DNA from: Lachnospiraceae bacterium
GTDB taxonomy: Bacteria > Bacillota > Clostridia > Lachnospirales > Lachnospiraceae
Assembly: GCA_003447295.1 (NCBI GenBank)
Contig: DLZQ01000063.1
Coordinates: 1-41,527 of the forward strand
Length of the DNA: 41,527 nt
Reading direction: 5' to 3'
Under the pieces are notes generated by a model that was given only the letters and a program-made list of their open reading frames with translations, ran no database searches and was not told the origin of the DNA. The position numbers and the translations under genes were made by a program. The stretch's first letter is position 1. Each line of letters begins with the position of its first letter. Below, in pieces: positions 1 through 10,200 of the stretch.

Positions 1-190
1 GCGCAAGCGCCCATCGCTGTCCTCACTATGCCTATGCGCGGCTCATTGCTCGCGTAAACTCTCAAGTTACAGAACAACTGAAATTATCCATAAACATTTA
101 TCGACACTTTATTCCGTTGTGAAAATGCACAAAAACAATGTTGCAGATTTGATGACAATATACAAACTTCCGATAAATTACAGGAAATCT
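1..190. other. upstream intergenic sequence, no gene seen
   Basis: No convincing gene lies here. The first ~55 bases are GC-rich and start with a small GCGC-AA-GCGC palindrome. They differ in composition from the AT-rich sequence that follows and may be the tail of an element cut by the window edge. The rest is AT-rich leader before the promoter of the first ABC operon. Confidence 0.4.
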
Positions 191-191
191 C

Positions 192-252
192 TTGCAACTG
201 ATTCGTGAATGTGCTATCTTCTAATTACAGCAACGGAAACGTTACCGGTAAC
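192..252 (+). promoter_or_regulatory. sigma-A promoter with LacI-type operator for the maltodextrin operon
   Basis: A -35 box TTGCAA (192-197) and a -10 box TATCTT (215-220) are spaced by 17 bp. Just downstream of the expected start lies GAAACGTTACC, with the central CG of LacI-family operators. It runs into a perfect 12-bp palindrome GTTACCGGTAAC (241-252). An operator over the early transcribed region is the usual place for a LacI repressor. The likely binder is the LacI protein at the end of this operon (inference). Confidence 0.7.
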
Positions 253-337
253 AATACCGATACCGATTCCGAAACACTCACGGGAACATGAAAAAATTAT
301 GAAATGACCCGTACAAACATAAAGGAGAGGTAAGATT

Positions 338-1741
338 ATGAAGAAGAAACTGGCAAGCGTATTACTTTGTGCAGTAATGGCAGCTTCCATGCTGACCGGT
401 TGTGGAAACTCCGGTGATGCAGCAGCTACCACCCCTGCTACCGAAAGCAAGACAGATGCAGCAACCACCGAAGTTGCCGACACGACAGCAGCTGCAGACG
501 GATCTGTATACTACCTGAACTTCAAGCCTGAAGTTGACGAAGTATGGCAGAAACTGGCTAAGGAATATACCGAGGAGACCGGTGTTCCTGTAAAGGTTGT
601 TACCGCAGCAAGCGGTACCTATGAGCAGACCCTGATGTCTGAGATCGCTAACAAGGAAGCACCTACCCTGTTCCAGATCAACGGACCTATCGGTTATCAG
701 AACTGGAAAGACTACTGTGCAGACTTAAAGGATACAGACCTGTACAGCTGGTTAATGGATAAGAGCCTGGCAATCACCGGCGAAGACGGTGGTGTATACG
801 GAATCCCTTACGTAGTAGAGGGTTACGGTATCATTTACAACGACGCTATCATGCAGAAGTACTTCGCACTGGATGGCGCTAAGGCAGCAAGCATGGATGA
901 GATCAACAACTTCGCTAAGTTAAAAGAGGTTGTAGAAGATATGCAGGCTAAGAAAGATGAGCTGGGTATTGAAGGCGTATTCGCTTCCACATCCCTGACT
1001 CCCGGTGAAGACTGGAGATGGCAGACTCATCTGGCTAACATCCCTGTATACTATGAGTTCAAAGACAAGGGTATCACCGATACCGATAACCTGGAGTTCA
1101 CTTACTCCGATAACTTCAAGAACATTTTCGATCTGTACATCAACAATTCCTGCACAGCACCCGGCCTGCTGGGAAGCAAGTCTGTAGACGACTCCATGGC
1201 TGAGTTCGCTCTGGGTCAGGCAGCAATGGTACAGAACGGTAACTGGGGTTGGAGCCAGATCAATGGCGTAGACGGTAACACCGTTAAAGCTGAGGATGTT
1301 AAGTTCCTTCCTATCTATACAGGAGTTGAAGGTGAAGAGAACCAGGGACTGTGCACCGGTACTGAGAACTTCTTCTGCATCAACAAGGAAGCTTCTGCTG
1401 AGGATCAGGCAGCATCTATCGCATTCGTTGAATGGCTGTTCTCTTCTGAGACCGGTAAGGCAGCAGTAACCAACGACCTTGGATTCATCGCTCCTTTCGA
1501 TACCTTTAGCGATGACGAAAAGCCCACCGATCCTCTGGCACAGGAAGTTCTTCGTTACATGGCAGATAGCTCCAAGACATCTGTAGCATGGAACTTCACT
1601 TCCTTCCCTAGCCAGCAGTTCAAGGATGACTTCGGCGCAGCTCTTCTGGAGTACGCTTCCGGTTCCATCGACTGGGATGCTGTAAAGACAACCGTAGTTG
1701 AAAGATGGGCAGCTGAAAAGGCCGCAACCGCAGCTAACTAA
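338..1741 (+). CDS. sugar ABC transporter substrate-binding lipoprotein (maltodextrin type)
   Basis: This 467-residue protein is the extracellular binding component of a CUT1-family sugar ABC importer. The N-terminus is a lipoprotein signal peptide: KKK, a hydrophobic core and the lipobox LTGC with Cys22 as the lipidated residue. A Thr/Ala/Asp-rich tether (about 25-52) then leads into a family 1 solute-binding fold. The start has AAAGGAGAGG 8 bases upstream. Two permease genes, a 4-alpha-glucanotransferase and a LacI regulator follow on the same strand, so maltose or maltodextrin is the probable ligand. That specificity is inferred from context only. A stem-loop directly downstream separates it from the permeases and suggests the binding protein is made in excess. 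No ATPase gene is present. Confidence 0.88.
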   Translation: MKKKLASVLLCAVMAASMLTGCGNSGDAAATTPATESKTDAATTEVADTTAAADGSVYYLNFKPEVDEVWQKLAKEYTEETGVPVKVVTAASGTYEQTLMSEIANKEAPTLFQINGPIGYQNWKDYCADLKDTDLYSWLMDKSLAITGEDGGVYGIPYVVEGYGIIYNDAIMQKYFALDGAKAASMDEINNFAKLKEVVEDMQAKKDELGIEGVFASTSLTPGEDWRWQTHLANIPVYYEFKDKGITDTDNLEFTYSDNFKNIFDLYINNSCTAPGLLGSKSVDDSMAEFALGQAAMVQNGNWGWSQINGVDGNTVKAEDVKFLPIYTGVEGEENQGLCTGTENFFCINKEASAEDQAASIAFVEWLFSSETGKAAVTNDLGFIAPFDTFSDDEKPTDPLAQEVLRYMADSSKTSVAWNFTSFPSQQFKDDFGAALLEYASGSIDWDAVKTTVVERWAAEKAATAAN

Positions 1742-1790
1742 GCTCCATCGACAAAAAGACAATAACTTAATCCATCTTATATAACTTCAG

Positions 1791-1830
1791 ACACAGGGGG
1801 CGGTGGTGGTACCACGGCCCCTGTGTTTGT
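1791..1830 (+). terminator. stem-loop between binding protein and permeases (partial terminator or stabiliser)
   Basis: ACACAGGGG at 1791-1799 pairs perfectly with CCCCTGTGT at 1818-1826, and GGTGG/CCACG pairing extends the stem inward. Only a short T-run (TTTGT) follows, so readthrough is expected. It lies in the 107-base gap before the first permease. Confidence 0.65.
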
Positions 1831-1848
1831 AAAAAAGGAGACAGGCTT

Positions 1849-2691
1849 ATGCAAAAGACATTAAAAAGATATTTTCCCATTTTTGTACTGCCTACCCTGA
1901 TCGCGTTTTCCTTTGCTTTTATCATACCGTTTGTCATGGGCGTATATCTGTCCTTTTGCAAATTTAAGACAATTACAAACGCGCAATTTGTAGGCTTAGA
2001 TAATTACATTAAAATTTTTGCAGACAAAGATTTTGTCAACGCATTTGGATTTACTCTAAAATTCTCCGTAGTGTCCATTGTCACCATTAATGTGTTTGCC
2101 TTCATTCTGGCACTGGCATTGACGAGAAAGATCAAAGGAACCAACCTGTTCCGTACAGTATTTTTCATGCCGAACCTGATCGGCGGTATCATTTTGGGAT
2201 ATATCTGGCAGCAGATGATCAACGCAGTATTGTTAAAATACGAGACAACACTGGTGGCGAATCCGACCTATGGATTCTGGGGTCTGATCATTCTGATGAA
2301 CTGGCAGATGATCGGTTATATGATGATCATTTATGTAGCCGGACTGCAGAATGTACCTACGGATCTGATCGAAGCAGCAGAGATCGATGGAGCTACTTCG
2401 TTACAGACATTATTCAAAGTGAAAATTCCGATGGTTATGCCATCTATTACCATATGTTTGTTCCTCACCGTGTCCAACAGCTTTAAGCTGTTCGACCAGA
2501 ACCTTGCATTGACGGCTGGAGCACCCAGCAAAAAGACAGCTATGCTGGCTCTGGATATCTACAATACCTTCTATGGCAGAAGCGGATTTGAAGGTGTTGG
2601 TCAGGCCAAAGCAGTACTGTTCTTCATTGTAGTGGCAGTCATTGCCCTGGGACAGCTGGTACTTACCAGACGTAAGGAGGTAGAGCAATAA
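1849..2691 (+). CDS. sugar ABC transporter permease, MalF type
   Basis: This 280-residue inner-membrane protein has about six hydrophobic segments; the first is near residues 12-32 after a short basic N-terminus. The EAA loop, which couples the permease to the ATPase, is clear at about 175-194 (EAAEIDGATSLQTLFKVKIP). It is shorter than E. coli MalF, as usual for Gram-positive CUT1 permeases. The ATG follows a GGAG ribosome binding site. Its stop overlaps the start of the next permease by one base, so the two are translationally coupled. With its partner it forms the pore for the sugar delivered by the upstream lipoprotein. Confidence 0.88.
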   Translation: MQKTLKRYFPIFVLPTLIAFSFAFIIPFVMGVYLSFCKFKTITNAQFVGLDNYIKIFADKDFVNAFGFTLKFSVVSIVTINVFAFILALALTRKIKGTNLFRTVFFMPNLIGGIILGYIWQQMINAVLLKYETTLVANPTYGFWGLIILMNWQMIGYMMIIYVAGLQNVPTDLIEAAEIDGATSLQTLFKVKIPMVMPSITICLFLTVSNSFKLFDQNLALTAGAPSKKTAMLALDIYNTFYGRSGFEGVGQAKAVLFFIVVAVIALGQLVLTRRKEVEQ

Positions 2692-3530
2692 TGACTAAGA
2701 AAAAAACTTCCAATGTAATCATTTTTTGTATCCTGTGTGTGCTGGTAGTTGCATTTTTGACACCTATTTTCTTCGTACTGATCAACTCCTTTAAGGGAAA
2801 ACTGTTCATCAGTAACAATCCCTTCGCACTGCCTACCGCAGAGACTTTTGCAGGACTTACCAACTATGTGAACGGTATTGAAAAAACAGGTTTCTTCACA
2901 GCCTTTGGATGGTCTGCTTTTATCACGGTATTTTCCGTGGCAGCGATCATTCTGTTTACTTCCATGACCGCTTACTACCTGACCAGAGTAAAAACCGGTG
3001 TGACCAACATATTGTACTATATGTTTGTATTTTCCATGATCGTACCTTTCCAGATGGTTATGTTCACGATGTCTAAGCTGGCGAATATGACTCACTTAAA
3101 CAACCCTCCCGGAATGGTGCTTCTGTACCTGGGCTTCGGATCCGGTCTGTCCGTATTTATGTTCTGCGGATTTATCAAATCTATTCCGTTAGACATCGAA
3201 GAGGCAGCCATGATCGACGGCTGTAACCCGTTGCAGACTTTCTTTGGCGTCGTAATGCCGATCCTGAAGCCGACAGCTATCACAGTAGCGATTCTGAACG
3301 CTATGTGGATCTGGAACGACTATTTGCTACCTTATCTGGTAATTGGTCTGAGTACCAACTACAAAACTATCCCGGTTGTGGTACAATACCTGGTAGGCTC
3401 TTATGGTGCAAAGGATCTGGGTGCAATGATGGCACTGTTGGTACTGTCGGTTATCCCTATTATCGTCTTCTATCTGACCTGTCAGAAGTACATCATCGAA
3501 GGCGTGGTAGCCGGCGCAGTTAAGGGTTAA
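2691..3530 (+). CDS. sugar ABC transporter permease, MalG type
   Basis: This 279-residue permease is the second half of the transmembrane pore. It has six hydrophobic segments and an EAA loop near residues 170-190 (EEAAMIDGCNPLQTFFGVVMP). The C-terminus ends in the GVVAGAVKG-type tail typical of MalG-class proteins. Its ATG shares a base with the stop of the MalF-type gene (TAATG), and AAGGAGG lies inside the end of that gene. The 4-alpha-glucanotransferase gene starts 30 bases downstream. No ATP-binding subunit is encoded nearby, so an MsmK-like shared ATPase elsewhere is presumed. Confidence 0.88.
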   Translation: MTKKKTSNVIIFCILCVLVVAFLTPIFFVLINSFKGKLFISNNPFALPTAETFAGLTNYVNGIEKTGFFTAFGWSAFITVFSVAAIILFTSMTAYYLTRVKTGVTNILYYMFVFSMIVPFQMVMFTMSKLANMTHLNNPPGMVLLYLGFGSGLSVFMFCGFIKSIPLDIEEAAMIDGCNPLQTFFGVVMPILKPTAITVAILNAMWIWNDYLLPYLVIGLSTNYKTIPVVVQYLVGSYGAKDLGAMMALLVLSVIPIIVFYLTCQKYIIEGVVAGAVKG

Positions 3531-3560
3531 ACGAAAAAGTTACAACGGGAGATTTATGTT

Positions 3561-5054
3561 ATGAGAAAAAGTGGAATCTTGCTGCCGGTGAGCAGTCTGC
3601 CTTCCAAATACGGAATCGGCTGCTTTTCCAAAGAAGCATACAAATTCATTGACAGATTAAAAGAAGCAGGTCAGGCATACTGGCAGATCCTGCCGTTAGG
3701 CCCGACCAGCTATGGAGATTCTCCGTACCAGTCCTTCTCCACCTTTGCAGGGAATCCTTATTTCATCGATCCTGATGATCTGGTGGCGAGAGGCTATGTG
3801 ACCGCAGAGCAGTGCAATGCTTACGATTTCGGTACCGACATTCATTCCGTGGATTACGGCAAAATCTACAAGAGCCGTTTCCGCCTGTTAAAAGAAGCGT
3901 TTGACAACAGTCATATCGAAGAGGATCCGGGATTTCAGGAGTTTGTACAGAAGAATGCGTACTGGCTGGAGGATTATGCATTATACATGGCAGTCAAGGA
4001 CGGCTTCCGCGGTATCTGTTGGGCAGCCTGGGAGGATGATATCAAACTGAGAACTCCTGCGGCTATGGACAAATATCGCAGAAAATATGCGAAAGAGATC
4101 ACATTTTACCAGTTCCAGCAGTATCTGTTCCAGGTACAGTGGGAGAAACTAAAGACCTATGCCAACGATAACGGCATCAAGATTATCGGGGATATTCCCA
4201 TTTATGTGGCATTTGACAGCTCAGATGCCTGGGCAAATCCGGAGCTGTTCCAGTTTGACGAGAATTGTGAGCCGGTAGCAGTGGCGGGATGTCCTCCCGA
4301 TGCATTTTCTGCCACCGGACAGCTGTGGGGCAATCCTCTGTATAACTGGGAACATCACAAAGAGACCGGTTATGCCTGGTGGATGCAGCGGCTGGCAGCT
4401 TGCTTTGAGCGCTATGATGTGGTACGTATTGATCATTTTCGTGGATTCGACGCTTATTATGCGATTCCTTACGGGGAACCCACGGCGGAGCACGGTCACT
4501 GGGAACAGGGCCCTGGATACGATATTTTCCGTACCATGAAGGAAAAATTGGGAGAAAAAGAAGTTATTGCAGAAGATCTTGGCTTTTTGACACCATCGGT
4601 GATAGAATTGGTAAAGAAATCCGGTTATCCAGGTATGAAAATTTTGCAGTTTGCTTTTGATTCCCGTGAGGAAAGTGATTATTTGCCGCATAATTATACA
4701 CATAATTGCGTGGTATATACGGGAACTCATGATAATGATACTGTGATGGGGTGGTATGACACCTTGAAGGGAGCTGATAAAAAGCTCTGTGACGACTATC
4801 TGCGTCTGAAAAATGCGGACGGAGAGCCGATTCCCAGAGAGCAGATTCCCTGGGAATTTGTGCGTGCCGCAATGTCCAGCGTAGCGGATATGGCGATCAT
4901 TCCCATGCAGGATTATCTCGGACTGGGATCGGAGGCCCGCATCAACATTCCTTCCACACTTGGCATCAACTGGATGTGGAGAATGGGGAACGGAGATTTT
5001 ACAAAGGAGCTTGCAGGGCGGATCCGCAGCATGACGAAGCTGTACGGCAGATAA
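3561..5054 (+). CDS. malQ: 4-alpha-glucanotransferase (amylomaltase, GH77)
   Basis: This cytoplasmic enzyme transfers alpha-1,4-glucan segments between maltodextrins and releases glucose. At 497 residues it has the usual length of the short bacterial GH77 type. Conserved family blocks are visible: the N-terminal PSKYGIG and the LPLGPTSYGDSPYQ loop, Asp291 in VRIDHFRGF (nucleophile), Glu338 in IAEDLG (acid/base) and Asp391 in GTHDND (transition-state stabiliser). The ATG follows GGGAG. The gene lies between the permeases and the LacI regulator with short gaps, so it is part of the maltodextrin operon and acts on what the importer brings in. Confidence 0.95.
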   Translation: MRKSGILLPVSSLPSKYGIGCFSKEAYKFIDRLKEAGQAYWQILPLGPTSYGDSPYQSFSTFAGNPYFIDPDDLVARGYVTAEQCNAYDFGTDIHSVDYGKIYKSRFRLLKEAFDNSHIEEDPGFQEFVQKNAYWLEDYALYMAVKDGFRGICWAAWEDDIKLRTPAAMDKYRRKYAKEITFYQFQQYLFQVQWEKLKTYANDNGIKIIGDIPIYVAFDSSDAWANPELFQFDENCEPVAVAGCPPDAFSATGQLWGNPLYNWEHHKETGYAWWMQRLAACFERYDVVRIDHFRGFDAYYAIPYGEPTAEHGHWEQGPGYDIFRTMKEKLGEKEVIAEDLGFLTPSVIELVKKSGYPGMKILQFAFDSREESDYLPHNYTHNCVVYTGTHDNDTVMGWYDTLKGADKKLCDDYLRLKNADGEPIPREQIPWEFVRAAMSSVADMAIIPMQDYLGLGSEARINIPSTLGINWMWRMGNGDFTKELAGRIRSMTKLYGR

Positions 5055-5083
5055 GTCTGTAGGCTTAGAAAGGGTTGCACTCC

Positions 5084-6118
5084 ATGGAGGAAATCACGAT
5101 CAGAGACATTGCCAGAATCTGCGGTGTCGGCGTCAGCACGGTATCCCGTGCCATAAATAACCACCCGGACATCAATCCCGAGACCAAGGAAACGATCATG
5201 CGGGTGATCAAAGAGAATAACTACGTACCCAACAACAGCGCAAGAAACCTGAAACGTCAGGATGCCAAGGCAATTGCAGTACTGGTCAAAGGTATTAACA
5301 ACTCTTTCTTCAGCCAGATGATCAAGGTATTGGAAGAAGAGATCAAGGAAAAGTCCTACTCCATGGTTTTGCAGCATGTCGATTACGACGAGGACGAAGT
5401 GGAGGTGGCGCTGAAGCTGGTGAAGGAAAAAAGGCTTCGGGGCATTATCTTCCTTGGCGGTTATCTGGTCCACAGCGAGGAAAAACTGGCACAGCTTCAT
5501 GTACCGTTTATCTTGAGCACTACCGGAATGCTGCCAAAGGGATTCAGTCGTAATACCTATTCTTCCGTGACCGTGGATGATACCAAGGAAAGCTACAAGA
5601 TGGTGGACTATCTGTGCAAGAACGGACATAAGGATATTGCAATCCTCTGTGCCCGCAAAACGGATGCTTCCATCGGTAAGCTGCGTCTGGAGGGCTATAA
5701 AAAGGCGTTGAAGGATAACGGAATAGAAGTAAGAGAAGAATTGATCCTGCCTATGAGGAGTGATTTGGAAGATTACTCCCTGGAGAATGGCTATATGGTG
5801 ACGAAGGAATTCCTGGAGAAGCAGATTCCGTGCACGGCGATCTTCGCGATCTCCGATATGTTGGCAATCGGTGCAGGAAAAGCATTGTCTGATGCCGGAT
5901 ACAAGGTACCGGAAGATATTTCCCTGACAGGCTTTGATGGTGTGGAAATCGGGAAATATGTTATCCCATCCTTGACCACTTTAAAGCAGCCGGTAGACAG
6001 TATGGCGAGAGAGACCGCCCGGATTCTGTTTGACATTATCGGGAAAAAAGCGAAGCATCAGCACTGTGTATTCGACGGAGAACTGGTGGTACGGGATTCT
6101 GCCATGCCGAGGGCGTAA
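5084..6118 (+). CDS. LacI family transcriptional regulator (maltodextrin operon)
   Basis: The N-terminal LacI helix-turn-helix reads TIRDIARICGVGVSTVSRAIN (split as TIRDIARICG and VGVSTVSRAIN), followed by a hinge helix and a periplasmic-binding-like sensor domain with the DISLTGFDG signature. I chose ATG 5084 (344 residues). AAAGGG lies 9 bases upstream of it, whereas the upstream TTG at 5075 would abut that site. The gene is 29 bases after malQ and closes the operon. It probably represses the promoter at 192-252 and is released by a malto-oligosaccharide (inference; the effector cannot be read from sequence). Confidence 0.9.
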   Translation: MEEITIRDIARICGVGVSTVSRAINNHPDINPETKETIMRVIKENNYVPNNSARNLKRQDAKAIAVLVKGINNSFFSQMIKVLEEEIKEKSYSMVLQHVDYDEDEVEVALKLVKEKRLRGIIFLGGYLVHSEEKLAQLHVPFILSTTGMLPKGFSRNTYSSVTVDDTKESYKMVDYLCKNGHKDIAILCARKTDASIGKLRLEGYKKALKDNGIEVREELILPMRSDLEDYSLENGYMVTKEFLEKQIPCTAIFAISDMLAIGAGKALSDAGYKVPEDISLTGFDGVEIGKYVIPSLTTLKQPVDSMARETARILFDIIGKKAKHQHCVFDGELVVRDSAMPRA

Positions 6119-6160
6119 GAAAGAGTCATACAGTCCCTGTGGGGACGAAGGGAATACTGT

Positions 6161-6904
6161 ATGGAAATACATGGTTTTAACAAGACAACTTTATTAGATT
6201 ATCCGGAACATATTGCAGCCACTGTTTTTACAGGAGGCTGCAATTTTCGCTGTCCGTTCTGCCACAATGGGGAACTGGTACTGGATCCTGCGGGTCAGCC
6301 CTCCGTCTCAGAAGAGGAAGTGCTGTCCTACCTGAAGAAAAGGCAGGGAATCCTCCAGGGCGTCTGCGTCACCGGCGGAGAGCCGACTCTGCAGTGGGAC
6401 CTTCGCAAGTTCCTGCAAAAGATCAAGGAGCTGGAGTATCCCATTAAGCTGGATACCAACGGGTATATGCCGGGGGTATTGTGGGAATTGTTACAGGAGC
6501 ACCTGATCGATTATGTGGCGATGGATATTAAGGCTTCCAGAGATAATTATGCCTGGGCGGCGGGACTGCCACATATGGATATCTCTCGCATTGAGGAGAG
6601 TATCGGTATCCTGAAAAGCAGCGGAATTCCCTATGAATTCCGAACTACTGTGGTAAAGGGAATCCATACCGTGGGAGAATTTGAGGAGATCGGCAGATGG
6701 ATCGAAGGGTGTCCTGCATACTACTTGCAGAGTTATCAGGAGAATGATAACTGCCTGTACCGGATGATACAGACAGCAGAAAGCAATGCTGTTAAGCCGG
6801 GCGGTGCGGAAGCGTTCGGTGCTTTCTCGCGGGAGGAACTGGAACAGATGGCGGAACTCGTCCGGAAATATGTGGGGAAAGTTGTGTTGCGGGGCGTGGA
6901 ATAA
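6161..6904 (+). CDS. anaerobic ribonucleotide reductase activating protein-like radical SAM enzyme
   Basis: This 247-residue protein has the radical SAM cysteine motif at Cys27, Cys31 and Cys34 (CNFRCPFC), which would bind a [4Fe-4S] cluster. The SAM-contacting glycine motif GGEP follows. The overall form matches the NrdG/PflA activase group (COG1180), which generates glycyl radicals on partner enzymes. No nrdD or other glycyl-radical enzyme is in the window, so the partner is unknown. GAAGGGA precedes the start. A small GTCCC/GGGAC hairpin (about 6131-6147) lies in the 42-base gap after the LacI gene, so co-transcription is possible but uncertain. Confidence 0.82.
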   Translation: MEIHGFNKTTLLDYPEHIAATVFTGGCNFRCPFCHNGELVLDPAGQPSVSEEEVLSYLKKRQGILQGVCVTGGEPTLQWDLRKFLQKIKELEYPIKLDTNGYMPGVLWELLQEHLIDYVAMDIKASRDNYAWAAGLPHMDISRIEESIGILKSSGIPYEFRTTVVKGIHTVGEFEEIGRWIEGCPAYYLQSYQENDNCLYRMIQTAESNAVKPGGAEAFGAFSREELEQMAELVRKYVGKVVLRGVE

Positions 6905-6916
6905 TAGAGAGATGGT

Positions 6917-6947
6917 TATAGGTTGCCTGAAAAGACAACCTATTTTA
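6917..6947 (+). terminator. intrinsic terminator after the radical SAM gene
   Basis: ATAGGTTG (6918-6925) pairs with CAACCTAT (6936-6943) around a 10-base loop, followed by a short T-run. It ends the first block of genes. Confidence 0.65.
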
Positions 6948-7014
6948 ATGCTTTCATATATAACTCTATATAACTTTTGCCAAGTCAAAGATACAGAATT
7001 TAATCCATTTCACA

Positions 7015-7028
7015 TGAAAGCGTTTACT
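7015..7028 (+). promoter_or_regulatory. cre-like / LacI-type operator
   Basis: TGAAAGCGTTTACT closely matches the CcpA catabolite-responsive element consensus (TGWAARCGYTWNCA) except for the last base. It lies ~270 bases before the pectate lyase gene. A LacI-family sugar regulator could also use it. Confidence 0.45.
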
Positions 7029-7164
7029 TTATAAAAATAGAAACAAAATAACGAAACTGTGCATTTTTGTGAAAATCAGAAACCTGCGCAAAAATAGTGA
7101 CTAAAAATTGCTCAAAAATTCTATGAATAACTTCCAAAAATATCCAACATGTACAAAAAATAGT

Positions 7165-7222
7165 TTACTAATGTAAAGCGGTAGTGATAATATATAGTGC
7201 ATAGCGTTGTAAGCGGTTACAA
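7165..7222 (+). promoter_or_regulatory. promoter and cre-like palindrome before the pectate lyase gene
   Basis: A -10 TAATAT (7188-7193) lies 17 bp after a weak -35 TTACTA (7165-7170). The palindrome TTGTAAGCGGTTACAA (7207-7222) covers the early transcribed region and fits the CcpA cre pattern or a LacI operator. A related half-match, TGTAAAGCGG, lies inside the promoter spacer. Confidence 0.55.
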
Positions 7223-7282
7223 AACAGCAAATGGAGGGGTTACCATTTGTGTATTGCACGCAAAGCAGATGGAGGTATGGAA

Positions 7283-10200
7283 ATGTTGGGTAACAGACAG
7301 GGTAAGAAGAGAAAGCGCTGGTTAGCATTACTGCTGGCAGGTGCCATGATATTATCGGGAATGGGTACACCTTCCGTGGTAGTACAGGCAGAGGAGACTG
7401 ACACGGTTGCTGTGGAAGCGGAAGCAACCACAGTGTCCGGAAATGAGAATGCCGAAACGACAGAAATGCAGGCAGCGGATACACAAGACGATACACAGAG
7501 TGTGCCCGAAGAGGCACAGATCGCATTATTGTCGGAAGATGTTGCCGTAAGTGCACAGGATGCTGCCGGCGATGCAGAACAGTATGTACTAGATGCCGCG
7601 GATCTGGCACAGTTTACAAACGGAGCCAAGAAGGACGGAGAAGAGCAGAGCGCCGGGACCGATGATTATTTTACGATTTTATGGAGCTCAAAATCTAAGG
7701 TAGATGGCAGTAAGAAGAGCTTTGAAGATGGAACGGCATTCACCCAGAGAATCAATCTGGGAGGAAAACTGGATGTTACCAATAATAAAAACGGAGTAAG
7801 CTTCAAGACCACCGGAGCTGCAGAAGTTAAAGTGTACTGGGTGGAAGGCGGAGACGACAACCGCCAGATGGCACTGCTTACCGGAAGCGGAACCGTGGTA
7901 GCGAAGACAGAAGAGACACTGGCGAAAAATGCAGCCTGCATTTCTGTATTGAAAGTAACAGATGCTGGAACTTATTACCTGGGAGGTCTGGAGAATAATA
8001 ACTACATTTTTAAAGTAATCGTAACAGAGACCACAGGCGGCACAGAGAAGCCTGCCCGCGCAGACTGGTCTACTGTAGAGAACCCTGAGATTATCAGCGC
8101 GGTACAGAATGCCGGTAAAGTGGATGTGACCGTAAAGACCAACATAGGTTACGACGGCGCGGACAAGATCGAAGTCGCTATGAGCGATGCAGAAGGAAGC
8201 GTTATCGGAACTGCGAAGTCTTCCAAGGAAGGCAACAAGGCAGTCGTAAGCTTTACCCCCGCAGCATCCGGAACTTATACTTTTACGGTAAAAGCAATCC
8301 GTGACGGAGAAGAGGACAAGGCGGGCAACAGCATGAACGCAGATTTCGTACTTCCACTGACCGCACCGAAGATCTCCAGCGCTACGAATGTAGGAAAAGG
8401 TGCCGTGGCACTGGAATGGAGCGAAGTAAAAGAAGCTGAGAAATACGTAGTGACTGTAGAAGGAACGGATAATAAAACAGAGAGTACCACTACTGCAGCA
8501 ACCATAAGTGGTCTTACAGTGGGCAATATGTATACCATATCCGTAGTAGCAGTCAGAGGAGAGGACGTCTCCGGAAAAGGTACCACAGAGGTGACAGTAG
8601 TGGCTGAGGCACAGCGAGTATGGAGCAAATCCACATACGGTTCCAGTACGGATTCTAAGAATAATGGTGTTATCGGAAATGCAAATGACGGTAAGGTAAC
8701 GGTATACAGTGAAGGTGGCAAAGGTAAGATTGTACCCGGATCTACAGATGGACTGACTTTCTATTATACGGCAATTGATCCTGAGACTGAGAACTTTACT
8801 TTGACAGCAGATATTCATGTAGACAGTTGGACACTTTCCAATGGACAGGAAGGCTTCGGTATGATGGCTGCGGATGCAGTTGGTTCGAATGGTGATGGAA
8901 CTGCATTCTGGAACAATGCTTATCAGGCGATTGCTACCAAGGTTGAGTATTACTGGGATGGCGAGGATGTAACTACTGATATCTCTGCCAACAAGATATC
9001 TATGAAGCTTGGTCTGGGTGCGATTTCCAGACTTGGTGTAACAGCAGATGATGTTGCTGCAATTAAAAATGGAACCATTAAGATGCCTGCAGGTTATGTC
9101 AGTGAGACCACAACACTGGAGACCGGTGCGGCGACTAAGGGTCCTGGCACTTATAATCTTGTGGGTAACTGGAATAAAAAGGCAGAGCCTACCGGAAACC
9201 TGGAGAATCCGTTGACTGACTTCCGTCTGCAGATTCAGAGAAACAACACAGGTTACTATCTGAGATATTTAGATAAGGATAACAAAGTAATCAAAGAAGT
9301 ACGTTACTATGATCTGGAAAGAAATTCTTTGACCCAGATTGATAAAGACAATATTTATGTTGGATTCTTTGCTTCCAGAAATGCGAGAATTACGGTAAGC
9401 AATATTGATCTGAAGACGATTACCCCTGCGGATGATGAAAAAGCAGAGGAAAGAGAGATTGAATATGTATATCCGATCAATACGATAGAAGCTCCTGCGT
9501 TCTCCAATTCTGCGGATTATAATCTGGTATACTATGGCAATGCTGACGGTACTCTGGTCGTGAAGGATCAGAACGGAAAAGAAGTCCTGAACAAGGAATT
9601 CAAAGCATTGACCAAGGAAACGGTAGCTTTGAAGTTGAACAGTGGCAAAAACACATTTACGATCAACTTTATCCCGGATAAGGAATACAAACCCGGCGAA
9701 TTTAAGTTAATGACTTCCTATGATCCGGTGACTATTAACCACACTGTAGAATATAAGACAGTAGAGAACAACAATATTTATGTGAGTCCGAATGGTAAAT
9801 CGAATGCAGCAGGCACCAAGGATGATCCTATGGATATCTACACCGCAGTGAAGATCGCGGCACCCGGACAGAAGATTCTGATCAAGGAAGGAACTTACGA
9901 TCTGTCCAGTACTGTAAAAGTAGAACGTGGAATCAATGGTACTGCAGATGCTATGATCTATATGATCGCTGATCCTGAGGCGGGCTCAAGACCTGTATTT
10001 GACTTTGGCGGAAAATGCGCAGGTATGATACTGGCAGGCGATTACTGGTATTTCCAGGGATTCGATGTGACCAGATCGGCAGATGCCCAGAAGGGTATTC
10101 AGGTATCCGGTAACCATAATATACTGGATCGGATCAAAGCATATAAAAATGGTAACACAGGTATACAGATCAGCCGTTATCTTGGCACTGATCAATTTAA

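Noticed and set aside
920..1762. 280-codon minus-strand frame opposite the first binding-protein gene
   Set aside because: It is an antisense shadow of a clear lipoprotein gene, with no start site and no recognisable domain.
7247..7282. TTG start adding 12 residues to the pectate lyase
   Set aside because: It has a good ribosome binding site, but the ATG at 7283 has an equally good one and gives a cleaner signal peptide; left as a noted alternative.
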